DNA from: JARRQB01 sp965368585
GTDB taxonomy: Bacteria; Pseudomonadota; Gammaproteobacteria; Chromatiales; Chromatiaceae
Length of the DNA stretch: 64,000 bases
Assembly (NCBI GenBank): GCA_965368585.1
Contig: CBDUNM010000005.1
Coordinates: 1-64,000 of the forward strand
Direction: 5' to 3'
Shown here: piece after piece, positions 26,020 through 34,760 of the stretch
Layout of the letters: each line of letters starts with the position of its first letter
How positions within the stretch are numbered: position 1 is the stretch's first letter
Notes under the pieces: model-generated
What the model saw: the letters and a program-made list of their open reading frames with translations, nothing else
Database searches by the model: none
What the model was told of the DNA's origin: nothing
Program-made: the position numbers and the translations under genes

Positions 26020-26532
26020 TCAGACGATTTCATTTCCGACCAGAGATGCCAGACAGGATGCCCTGACCGGGTTGCCGACGCTCGAATCGAACGACAACTG
26101 GTAGTCGTTGGTTACCTGGTTGTGGTTCACATACAATACGCATCGGCGTCCACCCAGCGTGGTCGCGGGCGTGTCTGCCAGCGCCCCGTCACCTTCGGTT
26201 CCGAGCAAGGGGTTGTCCACGGCTACACCGCCCCCAATGGGGTCCTCGACATCCACCGCGCCCCAATTGGAGTTGGTGAGAATGTTGGCGCCGTCAACTT
26301 CGCAGTTATAGGTGAAACCCGCTTCGGAAACGGCCTCGATGTCCCCCGGGGCACCCGGCAGGTTCGGTACGTCGGTCGTGCAGGCCGTGATACTGACCGC
26401 AGCCGCCTTGCCTGCGGCACCGAGCGTGGCAATAGCCGGTACGGCCGTCAGGCCCTTGAGAATCAGCCGACGCGATACATCCTCGGGTGCTGAGGCAGCT
26501 GTCCCGATTGTTTTACTTTTTTTGATGCTCAT
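26020..26532 (-). CDS. Small exported protein with Tat-like signal, HPr-rel-A locus
   Basis: 170 residues, no family I recognise. The N-terminus has SRRLILKGL followed by a hydrophobic stretch and GKAAA, which fits a twin-arginine or similar export signal. The mature part holds four Cys (ITACTTD, TYNCEVD, GRRCVLY, RASCLAS), enough for two disulfides, and is rich in Gly, Asp and Asn. Its position directly before the PqqD-like protein, in the same frame, makes it the candidate substrate of the locus. That is inference. Confidence 0.65.
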   Translation of the reverse strand: MSIKKSKTIGTAASAPEDVSRRLILKGLTAVPAIATLGAAGKAAAVSITACTTDVPNLPGAPGDIEAVSEAGFTYNCEVDGANILTNSNWGAVDVEDPIGGGVAVDNPLLGTEGDGALADTPATTLGGRRCVLYVNHNQVTNDYQLSFDSSVGNPVRASCLASLVGNEIV

Positions 26533-26756
26533 AGTCTGTTTGGTCCAAATTCCAGATTATTTACGCACGGGATTATTCCAGATTTCCCGATGTATGGGTA
26601 TGAATTTTTATTTGCAAAAAATGCGCCATTGATGCTAAGGAATTGAAACTAATAGATAACCCAATTGTGGCCCAGCGACATAAATCAGCGGCTGTAAAAT
26701 TAACTGACGGTGGATTGGTCTTGCAGTTAATCAAAGTGTCGCGAAAATAGGCGCCC

Positions 26757-27854
26757 ATGCGATTGACCCACACCGATCTGATGCTGTCACTGCTGCAGCG
26801 CCCCGACGATTTGACGCGTCTGCCCCTTCCCCGATTGGACGGTGCGCTGCGTTACGCTGAGACCTGTCGGCTCCTGTCCAGCCTGGGGCGGCGGGTGCGC
26901 GGCGCCGGCGTTGCCGAACGGCTGCCGCAGGAGGCCCGCGACCGGATTTTCTCCGCGTCAATGTGGGCCGACGAACAGGCGCGCGCGCTGCGCTGGGAAA
27001 GCTATTTCGTCGGCAAGATACTGGCCGGACGGGATATCCCGGTCATTGTTCTGAAGGGCGGCGCCTACCTGCTGGGCGGGTTCGCCAATGCCGACGGGCG
27101 TCTAGTGTCCGACCTGGATCTGATGGTGCCGGCAAACCACCTGCAGGAGGCGGAGCAGGCTCTGCTGGCGGCGGGTTACGAATACCACAAGGTCGACGAT
27201 TACGATCAGAGCTACTACCGTGAATGGATGCACGAGCTGCCGCCGCTGGTGAACCCCCACCGGGGTCTGGTCGTCGACCTGCACCACAACGTCGCGCCGC
27301 CGGTGAGTCGCCTGAAGATCCCCGCCGAGCGGCTGTTCGAACAGGCCGTGCCGCTGGTCGAGGGTTTTTTGCGCCTGGGTGACGAAGACCTGGTGCTGCA
27401 TCTGTGCGTGCATATGTTTCACGACGGCGAACTCAACAACGCGCTGCGTGAACTGCTGGACCTGGACGGCTTGTTGCGGACATTCGGCGCCGATGACGCG
27501 TACTGGGACCGCTTGCTGGACCGCGCCCAGGCGCTCGGGCTGCAGCGCCCGTTGTACTACGGCGTCGCCTGCAGCCGCCGCTTGCTCGAGACCCCGGTAC
27601 CCCGGCCGGTGCTAGGGCGGCTGGAGCGTTTCGCCCCTGTCTGGCCGGCCCCCATGATGGCGCTGATGTGCCGTGGCATCCTGCCGGAAACCTTCGATCA
27701 GCGCAGCCTGCGACGCACCCTGGCGATCAACTTCCTTTACTGGCGATCGCACTGGCTGCGCATGCCGCCGGCCATGCTGGTCAAGCATTTGTTCACCCAG
27801 ATGCGCCGCCGTGGCGGTCTGAAACGCGGTGATCAGGTGCCCCCGCATGGCTGA
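26757..27854 (+). CDS. Nucleotidyltransferase family protein (NTP_transf_5), HPr-rel-A locus
   Basis: 365 residues with the polymerase-beta-like nucleotidyltransferase core: VIVLKGGAYL at 96-105 and the metal-binding SDLDLMV at 118-124 (Asp119, Asp121), then VVDLHHNVAP with a third acidic residue. It faces away from the kinase and PqqD-like genes across an AT-rich 224-bp gap. In HPr-rel-A loci such enzymes are regular members; they may nucleotidylate a protein or small molecule. It overlaps the HAD gene start by 8 bases. Confidence 0.85.
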   Translation: MRLTHTDLMLSLLQRPDDLTRLPLPRLDGALRYAETCRLLSSLGRRVRGAGVAERLPQEARDRIFSASMWADEQARALRWESYFVGKILAGRDIPVIVLKGGAYLLGGFANADGRLVSDLDLMVPANHLQEAEQALLAAGYEYHKVDDYDQSYYREWMHELPPLVNPHRGLVVDLHHNVAPPVSRLKIPAERLFEQAVPLVEGFLRLGDEDLVLHLCVHMFHDGELNNALRELLDLDGLLRTFGADDAYWDRLLDRAQALGLQRPLYYGVACSRRLLETPVPRPVLGRLERFAPVWPAPMMALMCRGILPETFDQRSLRRTLAINFLYWRSHWLRMPPAMLVKHLFTQMRRRGGLKRGDQVPPHG

Positions 27855-28572
27855 CCGGCAAGGCGATTTGCGCCTCCTCACCTTCGACCTCGACGACACC
27901 CTGTGGCCCTGCGCGCCGGTGATATACGCGGCGGAACGCGGGCTCTACGCATGGCTGCAGCGGCACGCGCCGCGCGTCACCGAGGCCAACACGGTCGAGA
28001 GCATGCGTGCGCATCGCCTGGCCATCGCCCGGGCTCACCCCGACCAGGCGCACGATTTGACCTGGTTGCGGGCGTACGCCTTGCGGGACCTGTTGCGGCG
28101 CCACGAACACGACGAAGCACTGGCGGACGCGGCGACCGAGTTGTTTCGCGAGGCGCGCGATCGCGTTGAACCCTACGATGAGGTGGTCGAGGCGTTGACG
28201 CGCCTGCGCCGGCGCTACCTGCTGGTGTCGGTGACCAACGGCAACGCGCGGGTCGAGAACACGCCGCTGGATGGCCTGTTCCATCATTCGCTGTCCGCGG
28301 CACAGGTCGGGGCGGCGAAGCCGCACCCCGCCCTGTTCGAGGCGTCGCTGGCCTTTGCCGAGGTCGCGCCTTCGGCCGCGCTGCACGTTGGCGACGATGC
28401 CTGGTTGGACGTGGCTGCGGCGCGTGCGCTGGGCATGCGCACGGCCTGGGTCGACCGTTCCAATCAGGGCTGGTCGGCAGATCTGCCGGCACCGGATTTC
28501 ACGGTGCGCGACCTGGCGGCGCTGGAGGCGCAATTGATGGCGGCGGATGCGGACCCCGACGGTCACGAATAA
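27847..28572 (+). CDS. HAD-superfamily hydrolase (YigB-like)
   Basis: 241 residues, probable cytoplasmic phosphatase. HAD motif I is FDLDDTLW with Asp14 and Asp16, motif II the VTNGN stretch, motif III GAAKPHP and motif IV VGDDAWLDV. The cap domain is helical (C1 type) as in YigB/FMN phosphatases. Start at 27847 overlaps the nucleotidyltransferase stop, so translation is coupled and it may belong to the same pathway. Substrate not predictable. Confidence 0.9.
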   Translation: MADRQGDLRLLTFDLDDTLWPCAPVIYAAERGLYAWLQRHAPRVTEANTVESMRAHRLAIARAHPDQAHDLTWLRAYALRDLLRRHEHDEALADAATELFREARDRVEPYDEVVEALTRLRRRYLLVSVTNGNARVENTPLDGLFHHSLSAAQVGAAKPHPALFEASLAFAEVAPSAALHVGDDAWLDVAAARALGMRTAWVDRSNQGWSADLPAPDFTVRDLAALEAQLMAADADPDGHE

Positions 28573-28598
28573 ACGAAACAATCGAGGCACAAGCCGGT

Positions 28599-29879
28599 AT
28601 GCGCGAACTCAACGACTGGAAAAGCCGCCTGCAGGTCTACGCCCCGGCGGGGGTGCTGGTAGTGGCGGCCTTCGTGCTGGCGTACCAGTTCATCAAGCCC
28701 GCGCCGCCGCGTGAGGTGATCCTGGCCGCGGGTGATCCGGCGGGCGCGTATCACGTGTTCGCGCAGCGCTATCGGGACTATCTCGCGCGCGAGGACATCG
28801 ATGTCGTGATTCTCGACACGGCGGGGTCGCTGGAAAATCTCGAGCTGTTGCGTACCGGGCAGGCCGATGTCGGTTTTGTGCAGGGTGGCGTGCCCGCTGA
28901 CGGCGACGTGGTGCTCGAAGCGCTGGGCAGCCTCTATTTCGAACCGCTGTGGCTGTTTCATCGCAAGGGGCTGACGTTCGACCGTTTGGGGGCCTTGCGC
29001 GGCCACCGCGTTGCGATCGGCGCCGCCGGATCGGGTACCCGCGCGCTGGTGCAACGCCTGCTGGACGACAACGCGCTCGGGGATGCCGTGCGGACCCTGC
29101 CGCTGGGCGGTGACGCGGCCGTGGCGGCGCTGACCGCCGGGGAGGTCGATGCGGCCTTTTTTGTCGCCTCGGCGCAGGCGCCCCTGGTGGAGCGGCTGTT
29201 GTCCGACCCGGATATCGAACTGGCCAGCCTGGAGCGTGCCGCCGCCTACGCGCGGCGTTATCGTTACCTGAGCATGCAGGTCCTGCCCGAGGGCGCAGTC
29301 GATTTGGCCAAGAACATCCCCTCGCGCAGCGTGAACCTGCTGGCGCCGGCAGCCGGTCTGGTGGCCGGCCCCGGCCTGCATCCGGCGCTGGTTGACCTGC
29401 TGCTGCTGGCCGCCCGCGACGCCCACGGACGGGGCGGCTGGTTCGAAGCGACGGGCCGCTTCCCGTCGGCCGAATTCCTGGAATTTCCGCTCAACCGGGA
29501 AGCGGCGCGTTTCTACGAACATGGCCCGCCCTTTCTGCAGCGCTATCTGCCGTTCTGGGCGGCGTCGCTGGTGGACCGGCTCAAGGTCATGCTGTTGCCG
29601 CTGGTGGTGTTGCTGATCCCGATGATGAAGGTCATGCCGCCGATCTACACCTGGCGCATGCGCTCGCGGGTGTATCGTTGGTACCGGGAACTGGAAGCGG
29701 TGGATGACATGCTGAGCGAGCCAACGCTCGATGAGAACGGAAAAAACCAGGCCTTGGCGGAGTTGGAACGCATCGAGCGCGACGTCCGGCACGTGCAGGT
29801 GCCGCTGTCGTTCGCCGGCCAGTTGTATCACCTGCGACAGCATATCGATTGGGTACGGCGCACCATCGAGAGCGGTTGA
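28599..29879 (+). CDS. TAXI-family TRAP transporter solute-binding protein, membrane anchored
   Basis: 426 residues. An N-terminal helix (APAGVLVVAAFVLAYQFI) anchors a periplasmic TAXI-type binding domain (VILAAGDPAGAYHVFAQRY; ENLELLRTGQADVGFVQGG), followed by a second helix (VMLLPLVVLLIPMMKVM) and a charged, helical cytoplasmic tail. That double-anchored form is unlike free TRAP binding proteins. No TRAP permease subunits are nearby, so it may be a sensor or work with a distant permease. Ligand unknown. Confidence 0.85.
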   Translation: MRELNDWKSRLQVYAPAGVLVVAAFVLAYQFIKPAPPREVILAAGDPAGAYHVFAQRYRDYLAREDIDVVILDTAGSLENLELLRTGQADVGFVQGGVPADGDVVLEALGSLYFEPLWLFHRKGLTFDRLGALRGHRVAIGAAGSGTRALVQRLLDDNALGDAVRTLPLGGDAAVAALTAGEVDAAFFVASAQAPLVERLLSDPDIELASLERAAAYARRYRYLSMQVLPEGAVDLAKNIPSRSVNLLAPAAGLVAGPGLHPALVDLLLLAARDAHGRGGWFEATGRFPSAEFLEFPLNREAARFYEHGPPFLQRYLPFWAASLVDRLKVMLLPLVVLLIPMMKVMPPIYTWRMRSRVYRWYRELEAVDDMLSEPTLDENGKNQALAELERIERDVRHVQVPLSFAGQLYHLRQHIDWVRRTIESG

Positions 29880-29946
29880 TGCGCCGCCGCACCGGCCGTT
29901 CGTAGTATCATGGCGCGCTTTCGTGGCTCGATTGGGAGTGGATGGG

Positions 29947-30768
29947 ATGTCGAAGTGGCTGGTGGCCTTAGCGGCGGTCGTGTTGGCAGGGGCGCCGCAG
30001 GCGATGTCGGATAAGCCCGACCCGGAAGCCAGACCGCCGTTCGACCAGATCGAAGCCGCCCCGGAGCGTGCCGCCGCCGGCCCCGGCTTTCGGCAGATCG
30101 AAATCAACCGGCCGGAACAAGACCTCGGTTTCGACCAGATCGACGCCTCCCGGGCAAACCAAAAACCGGGTTTCGAGCAGATCGCCCGGCCGAGAGCCGG
30201 CGATAACCGGCCGTCCAAGCCCGACAACTATCTCGACACCATTCCGGTGTTCTGGCGCAACCTCTACCCGAACGGCGGTCAAGGTCTGTATTGCGGCGAG
30301 TCGTTCAAATCCCGCGATCGCAGCGTCAACATCGAGCACGTATTCCCGATGAGCTGGGCCACCAAGGATCTGCGCTGCGGCGACCGCCAGCAATGCCGCG
30401 CCAGCAGCGATCGCTTCAACCGCATCGAATCCGACCTGCATAACCTCTACCCGGCGCGCAAGGATCTGAACAAGGCGCGCGGTGCGTACCGCTACGGTTT
30501 CATCAAGGGCGAAAACACCGTCGAAAAAGGGTGCGACTTCGAAATCGACTACCGGGCCCGCGTCGCCGAACCGCGCCCCGCGGTGCGCGGCGACATTGCC
30601 CGCGCCATGCTTTACATGGAGCAGCAGCACGGCTTGACACTGCACCGGAAGACCAAGACGCTGATGCAGCGCTGGCACCGGGACGATCCGCCCAGCGCCG
30701 AGGAACGGCGCCGCAACGACGTCATCGAGCGGCTGCAGGGCAACCGGAATCCGTTTATCGATTCATAG
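29947..30768 (+). CDS. endA: Endonuclease I, periplasmic DNase
   Basis: Exported non-specific DNase of the EndA/NucM family. 273 residues: signal peptide (to about APQAM), a low-complexity segment, then the nuclease domain with VNIEHVFPMSW (beta-beta-alpha-metal His) and ESDLHNLYPARKDLNKARG. Cys pairs suit the oxidising periplasm. The segment at residues 30-80 holds four short repeats of the form F-x-QI (Phe32, 48, 62, 76), which ordinary EndA lacks. The start at 29947 has a good GGAG and signal peptide. Confidence 0.92.
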   Translation: MSKWLVALAAVVLAGAPQAMSDKPDPEARPPFDQIEAAPERAAAGPGFRQIEINRPEQDLGFDQIDASRANQKPGFEQIARPRAGDNRPSKPDNYLDTIPVFWRNLYPNGGQGLYCGESFKSRDRSVNIEHVFPMSWATKDLRCGDRQQCRASSDRFNRIESDLHNLYPARKDLNKARGAYRYGFIKGENTVEKGCDFEIDYRARVAEPRPAVRGDIARAMLYMEQQHGLTLHRKTKTLMQRWHRDDPPSAEERRRNDVIERLQGNRNPFIDS

Positions 30769-30770
30769 GG

Positions 30771-30789
30771 GAGAGGTGCGATGCCTCTC
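30771..30789 (+). terminator. Short hairpin after endA
   Basis: GAGAGG (30771-30776) pairs with CCTCTC (30784-30789) two bases after the endA stop codon. A second pair, ATGCGCG and CGCGCAT, follows directly. Without a U-run it is a weak terminator call. Confidence 0.4.
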
Positions 30790-30829
30790 ATGCGCGCCAT
30801 CACCTCGCGCATCCGCTTGAGCATTTTCG

Positions 30830-30874
30830 TATAATCCCGCCTCTCATTCTCCCGCCGCCGGTGATCGCGGCGGG
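30830..30874 (+). promoter_or_regulatory. metH promoter element and leader hairpin
   Basis: A perfect TATAAT at 30830-30835 lacks a clear -35. The leader then contains a perfect 8-bp hairpin, CCCGCCGC (30851-30858) with GCGGCGGG (30867-30874), 25 bases before the GTG start. I see no cobalamin or SAM riboswitch signature. Confidence 0.45.
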
Positions 30875-30899
30875 ATTCCAGCTGTAACCGGAGCCGACC

Positions 30900-33800
30900 G
30901 TGTCCCGCGACCTGACCGCCGAACTCAAGCAACACCTCGCCCAGCGTATCCTGGTTTTGGACGGCGCCTACGGCACCATGATTCAGCGCCACAAGCTTGA
31001 AGAGGCTGATTTCCGGGGTGCGCGTTTCAAGGACTGGCCGTCGGACCTGAAAGGCAACAACGACCTGTTGTCAATCACCCGGCCGGACCTGATTCGCGAG
31101 ATCCACGAACAGTACCTGGAGGCCGGGGCGGACATCGTTGAGACCAACAGCTTCAGTTCGACCTGGATCGCCATGGCCGACTATGGCATGGAGGCACTGG
31201 CCTACGAGCTGAACGTCGCCGCGGCGCGGGTGGCGCGCGAAGCGGCCGACAAATACAGCGCGCCCGCGAAGCCGCGCTACGTGGCCGGCAGCCTGGGGCC
31301 GACCAACCGCACCGCCTCCATCTCGCCCGACGTGAACGACCCGGGCATGCGCAACGTCACCTTCGACGAGCTGGTCGATGCCTATACCGAGGCCGTGCGC
31401 GGGCTGATCGAGGGCGGGGTCGATATCCTGCTGATCGAGACGGTCTTCGACACCCTGAACGCCAAGGCGGCGGTGTTCGCCTGCGAACGGGTATTCGACG
31501 AGGACGGGCTGCGCCTGCCGGTGATCGTTTCCGGCACCATCACCGACCAGTCGGGCCGCACCCTGTCGGGCCAGACCACCGAGGCCTTCTACAACAGCCT
31601 GCGCCACGCCAAGCCGCTGGCCATCGGGCTGAACTGCGCCCTGGGTCCCGACATGCTGCGCCAGTACGTCGAGGAGATGGCGCGGGTCAGCGAGACCTAC
31701 GTCTCGGCCTACCCCAACGCCGGCCTGCCCAACGAGTTCGGCGAGTACGACCTGGACGCGGCGCACATGGCCGAGTACATCGGCGAATGGGCCGCAGCGG
31801 GATTTCTGAACATCGTCGGCGGCTGTTGCGGCACCACGCCACAGCACATCCGGGCCATCGCCGAAGCGGTCGCGGACCAGGCGCCGCGTAAGCTGCCGCA
31901 GCCCGCGCCGGCCTGTCGCCTGGCGGGGCTGGAACCGCTCAACATCGACGGGTCGCTGAATTTCGTCAACGTCGGCGAGCGCGCCAACGTCACCGGCTCC
32001 GCCAAGTTCAAACGGCTGATCCTGGAGGGCGACTACGAGACCGCACTCGAGGTGTGCCGCGAGCAGGTCGAGAACGGCGCCCAGGTCGTCGACGTGAATA
32101 TGGACGAAGGCATGCTCGACGGCGTCGCCGCGATGCGCCAGTTCCTCAAGCTGTGCGCGGGCGAGCCGGACATCGCCAAGGTGCCGTTCATGATCGACTC
32201 GTCCAAGTGGGAGATTCTCGAGGCCGGCCTGCAGTGCGTGCAGGGCAAGGCGATCGTCAATTCAATTTCAATGAAGGAAGGCGAAGAGCCGTTCCTCAGG
32301 CAGGCCGAGCTGTGCCGCCGTTACGGCGCGGCGGTGATCGTCATGGCCTTCGATACCGAGGGTCAGGCGGATACCCAGGCGCGCAAGATCGAGATCTGCC
32401 GGCGCGCCTACCGACTGCTGACCGAACAGGTCGGGTTTCCGGCCGAGGACATCATCTTCGACCCGAATATCTTCGCCGTGGCCACCGGCATCGAAGAGCA
32501 CGCGAACTACGGCGTGGACTTCATTGAGGCGACGCGCTGGATCAAGGGCCATTTGCCGCATGCTTTGATCTCCGGCGGCGTGTCGAACGTATCCTTCTCC
32601 TTCCGCGGCAACAACCCGGTGCGCGAGGCGATCCACGCGGTATTTCTCTACCACGCCGTGCGGGCGGGGATGGACATGGGCATCGTCAACGCCGGTCAGC
32701 TGGCGGTGTACGACGAGATCCCCGCGGAACTGCGCGACGCGGTCGAGGACGTGGTGCTCAACCGCCGCGCCGACAGCACCGAACGCCTGCTCGATCTGGC
32801 GCCCAAGTACCAGGGCGACGGCGCGGTCGCCGACGCTAAGCAGGACGCCGAGTGGCGCAGCTGGCCGGTGGCCAAGCGCCTCGAACACTCGCTGGTCAAG
32901 GGCATCACCGATCATATCGACGCCGACACCGAAGAGGCCCGGCAGGCGCTGGGCGTGCCGCTCAAGGTGATCGAAGGGCCGCTGATGGACGGTATGAACG
33001 TGGTCGGCGATCTGTTCGGCGCGGGCAAGATGTTCCTACCGCAGGTGGTCAAGTCCGCGCGGGTGATGAAAAAGGCGGTGGCCTACCTGGAGCCGTATCT
33101 CGAGGCCGAGAAGGCCGCGTTGCTGGAACAGGGCCTGTCCCGGGCCAACGGCAAGATCCTGCTCGCGACGGTCAAGGGCGACGTGCACGACATCGGTAAG
33201 AACATCGTCGGCGTGGTCCTGCAGTGCAACAACTACGAGGTGATCGACCTCGGTGTGATGGTCCCGGCCGACACCATACTGCAGCGGGCGCGTGACGAGG
33301 GCGCGGACATCATCGGTCTGTCCGGCCTGATCACCCCCTCGCTGGACGAAATGGTGCACGTTGCCAAGGAGATGCAGCGCCTGGGGATGCGCCAGCCGCT
33401 GCTGATCGGCGGCGCCACCACCTCCAAGGCGCACACGGCGGTGAAGATCGAGCCGCGCTACGAGCGGGCGGTGGTGTACGTGCCGGACGCCTCGCGCGCG
33501 GTGGGCGTGGCATCGAGCCTGCTGTCCGATGAGCAGCACGACGACTTCGTCGCCAAGACCAGGAGCGAGTACCAGACGATACGCGAGCGGCGTGCCGGCA
33601 AGGACGAGACCAAGAACCTGGTGCCGCTCGCCGCGGCGCGCGCCAACCCGACGCCGATCGACTGGGCGCACTACCAGCCGTCGGTGCCGGCCGCCGTCGG
33701 CTGGACCGACCCCGCGCATTCCATCCTCGCCCTTGACGCGTCGGCGCAACCCACGCAGGTGGTGCACAACGGCGGCGGCGTCACTCTGATCCTCGACCGC

Positions 33801-34679
33801 GTCCCCATCGCGGCGCTGATCCCCTATATCGACTGGACCTTCTTCTTTCACGCCTGGCAGCTGCGCGGGCGCTACCCCAAGATCCTCGACGACGCGGACA
33901 AGGGCGAGGAGGCACGCAAGCTCTACGCAGACGCCGAGGCCATGCTGGCGCAGATCGTCGACGAGAAATGGCTGCGCGCCGCGGCGGTCGTGGGGCTGTA
34001 CCCGGCCAACGCCGTGGGCGACGATGTCGAGGTCTACACCGATGCCACGCGCGCCACGGTCAAAACGACCTTCCACAATCTGCGCAAACAGGGTAAGCAA
34101 CCCGCCGGGCACTACAATGCGTGTCTGGCGGATTTCGTGGCGCCCCGCGACAGCGGCAAGGTCGACTACATCGGCGGCTTCGCCTGTACCGCGGGCATCG
34201 GGATCGACGAACAGATCAAGGCATTCGAGGCCGATCACGACGACTATCACGCCATCATGCTCAAGGCGCTCGCCGACCGGCTGGCCGAGGCCTTGACGGA
34301 GTGGCTGCATGAGCGGGTGCGTAAAGACTACTGGGGCTATGCCGCGGACGAGTCGCTCGACAACGACGGCCTGATCGCCGAAAAGTATCAAGGTATCCGC
34401 CCGGCCATGGGGTACCCGGCGTCGCCCGACCACACCGAAAAAGACCTGCTCTGGGCGTTGCTCGATGTCGAGCAGGCGACCGGCATCTGGCTCACCGAAT
34501 CCAAGGCCATGGTGCCGACCGCCGCGGTGAGCGGTTTGTACTTCGCGCACCCGCAGGCGCGCTATTTCGCGGTCGGCAAGCTCAACAAGGATCAGGTCGA
34601 GGATTACGCCCGGCGCAAGGGCATGAGCCTCGCCGAGACCGAGCGCTGGCTGGCGCCGAATCTGGCGTATGATATTTGA
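30900..34679 (+). CDS. metH: Cobalamin-dependent methionine synthase
   Basis: Transfers the methyl group from 5-methyltetrahydrofolate through methylcobalamin to homocysteine. 1259 residues, GTG start. Four modules in order: homocysteine domain ending in the zinc ligand pair GGCCGTTP, pterin domain (LNFVNVGERANVTGSAKF), cobalamin domain with DVHDIGKNIV (His763 is the cobalt ligand), and the C-terminal SAM-dependent reactivation domain with RPAMGYPASPDHTEK. Length and order match E. coli MetH. The gene stands alone. Confidence 0.98.
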   Translation: MSRDLTAELKQHLAQRILVLDGAYGTMIQRHKLEEADFRGARFKDWPSDLKGNNDLLSITRPDLIREIHEQYLEAGADIVETNSFSSTWIAMADYGMEALAYELNVAAARVAREAADKYSAPAKPRYVAGSLGPTNRTASISPDVNDPGMRNVTFDELVDAYTEAVRGLIEGGVDILLIETVFDTLNAKAAVFACERVFDEDGLRLPVIVSGTITDQSGRTLSGQTTEAFYNSLRHAKPLAIGLNCALGPDMLRQYVEEMARVSETYVSAYPNAGLPNEFGEYDLDAAHMAEYIGEWAAAGFLNIVGGCCGTTPQHIRAIAEAVADQAPRKLPQPAPACRLAGLEPLNIDGSLNFVNVGERANVTGSAKFKRLILEGDYETALEVCREQVENGAQVVDVNMDEGMLDGVAAMRQFLKLCAGEPDIAKVPFMIDSSKWEILEAGLQCVQGKAIVNSISMKEGEEPFLRQAELCRRYGAAVIVMAFDTEGQADTQARKIEICRRAYRLLTEQVGFPAEDIIFDPNIFAVATGIEEHANYGVDFIEATRWIKGHLPHALISGGVSNVSFSFRGNNPVREAIHAVFLYHAVRAGMDMGIVNAGQLAVYDEIPAELRDAVEDVVLNRRADSTERLLDLAPKYQGDGAVADAKQDAEWRSWPVAKRLEHSLVKGITDHIDADTEEARQALGVPLKVIEGPLMDGMNVVGDLFGAGKMFLPQVVKSARVMKKAVAYLEPYLEAEKAALLEQGLSRANGKILLATVKGDVHDIGKNIVGVVLQCNNYEVIDLGVMVPADTILQRARDEGADIIGLSGLITPSLDEMVHVAKEMQRLGMRQPLLIGGATTSKAHTAVKIEPRYERAVVYVPDASRAVGVASSLLSDEQHDDFVAKTRSEYQTIRERRAGKDETKNLVPLAAARANPTPIDWAHYQPSVPAAVGWTDPAHSILALDASAQPTQVVHNGGGVTLILDRVPIAALIPYIDWTFFFHAWQLRGRYPKILDDADKGEEARKLYADAEAMLAQIVDEKWLRAAAVVGLYPANAVGDDVEVYTDATRATVKTTFHNLRKQGKQPAGHYNACLADFVAPRDSGKVDYIGGFACTAGIGIDEQIKAFEADHDDYHAIMLKALADRLAEALTEWLHERVRKDYWGYAADESLDNDGLIAEKYQGIRPAMGYPASPDHTEKDLLWALLDVEQATGIWLTESKAMVPTAAVSGLYFAHPQARYFAVGKLNKDQVEDYARRKGMSLAETERWLAPNLAYDI

Positions 34680-34760
34680 CCAGAAGGCGGGGATGAGGGG
34701 ATCAATCAAACTCCCTTTAAACGAGAGATCGGGTTGTGGTTTCAAACAGGATATTCGGAT

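Noticed and set aside
28563..30227. A 554-residue minus-strand frame over the TAXI and EndA genes
   Set aside because: Antisense to coding sequence with signal peptides and clear motifs.
30769..30899. Cobalamin riboswitch before metH
   Set aside because: No B12 box or core aptamer sequence is seen, only simple hairpins.
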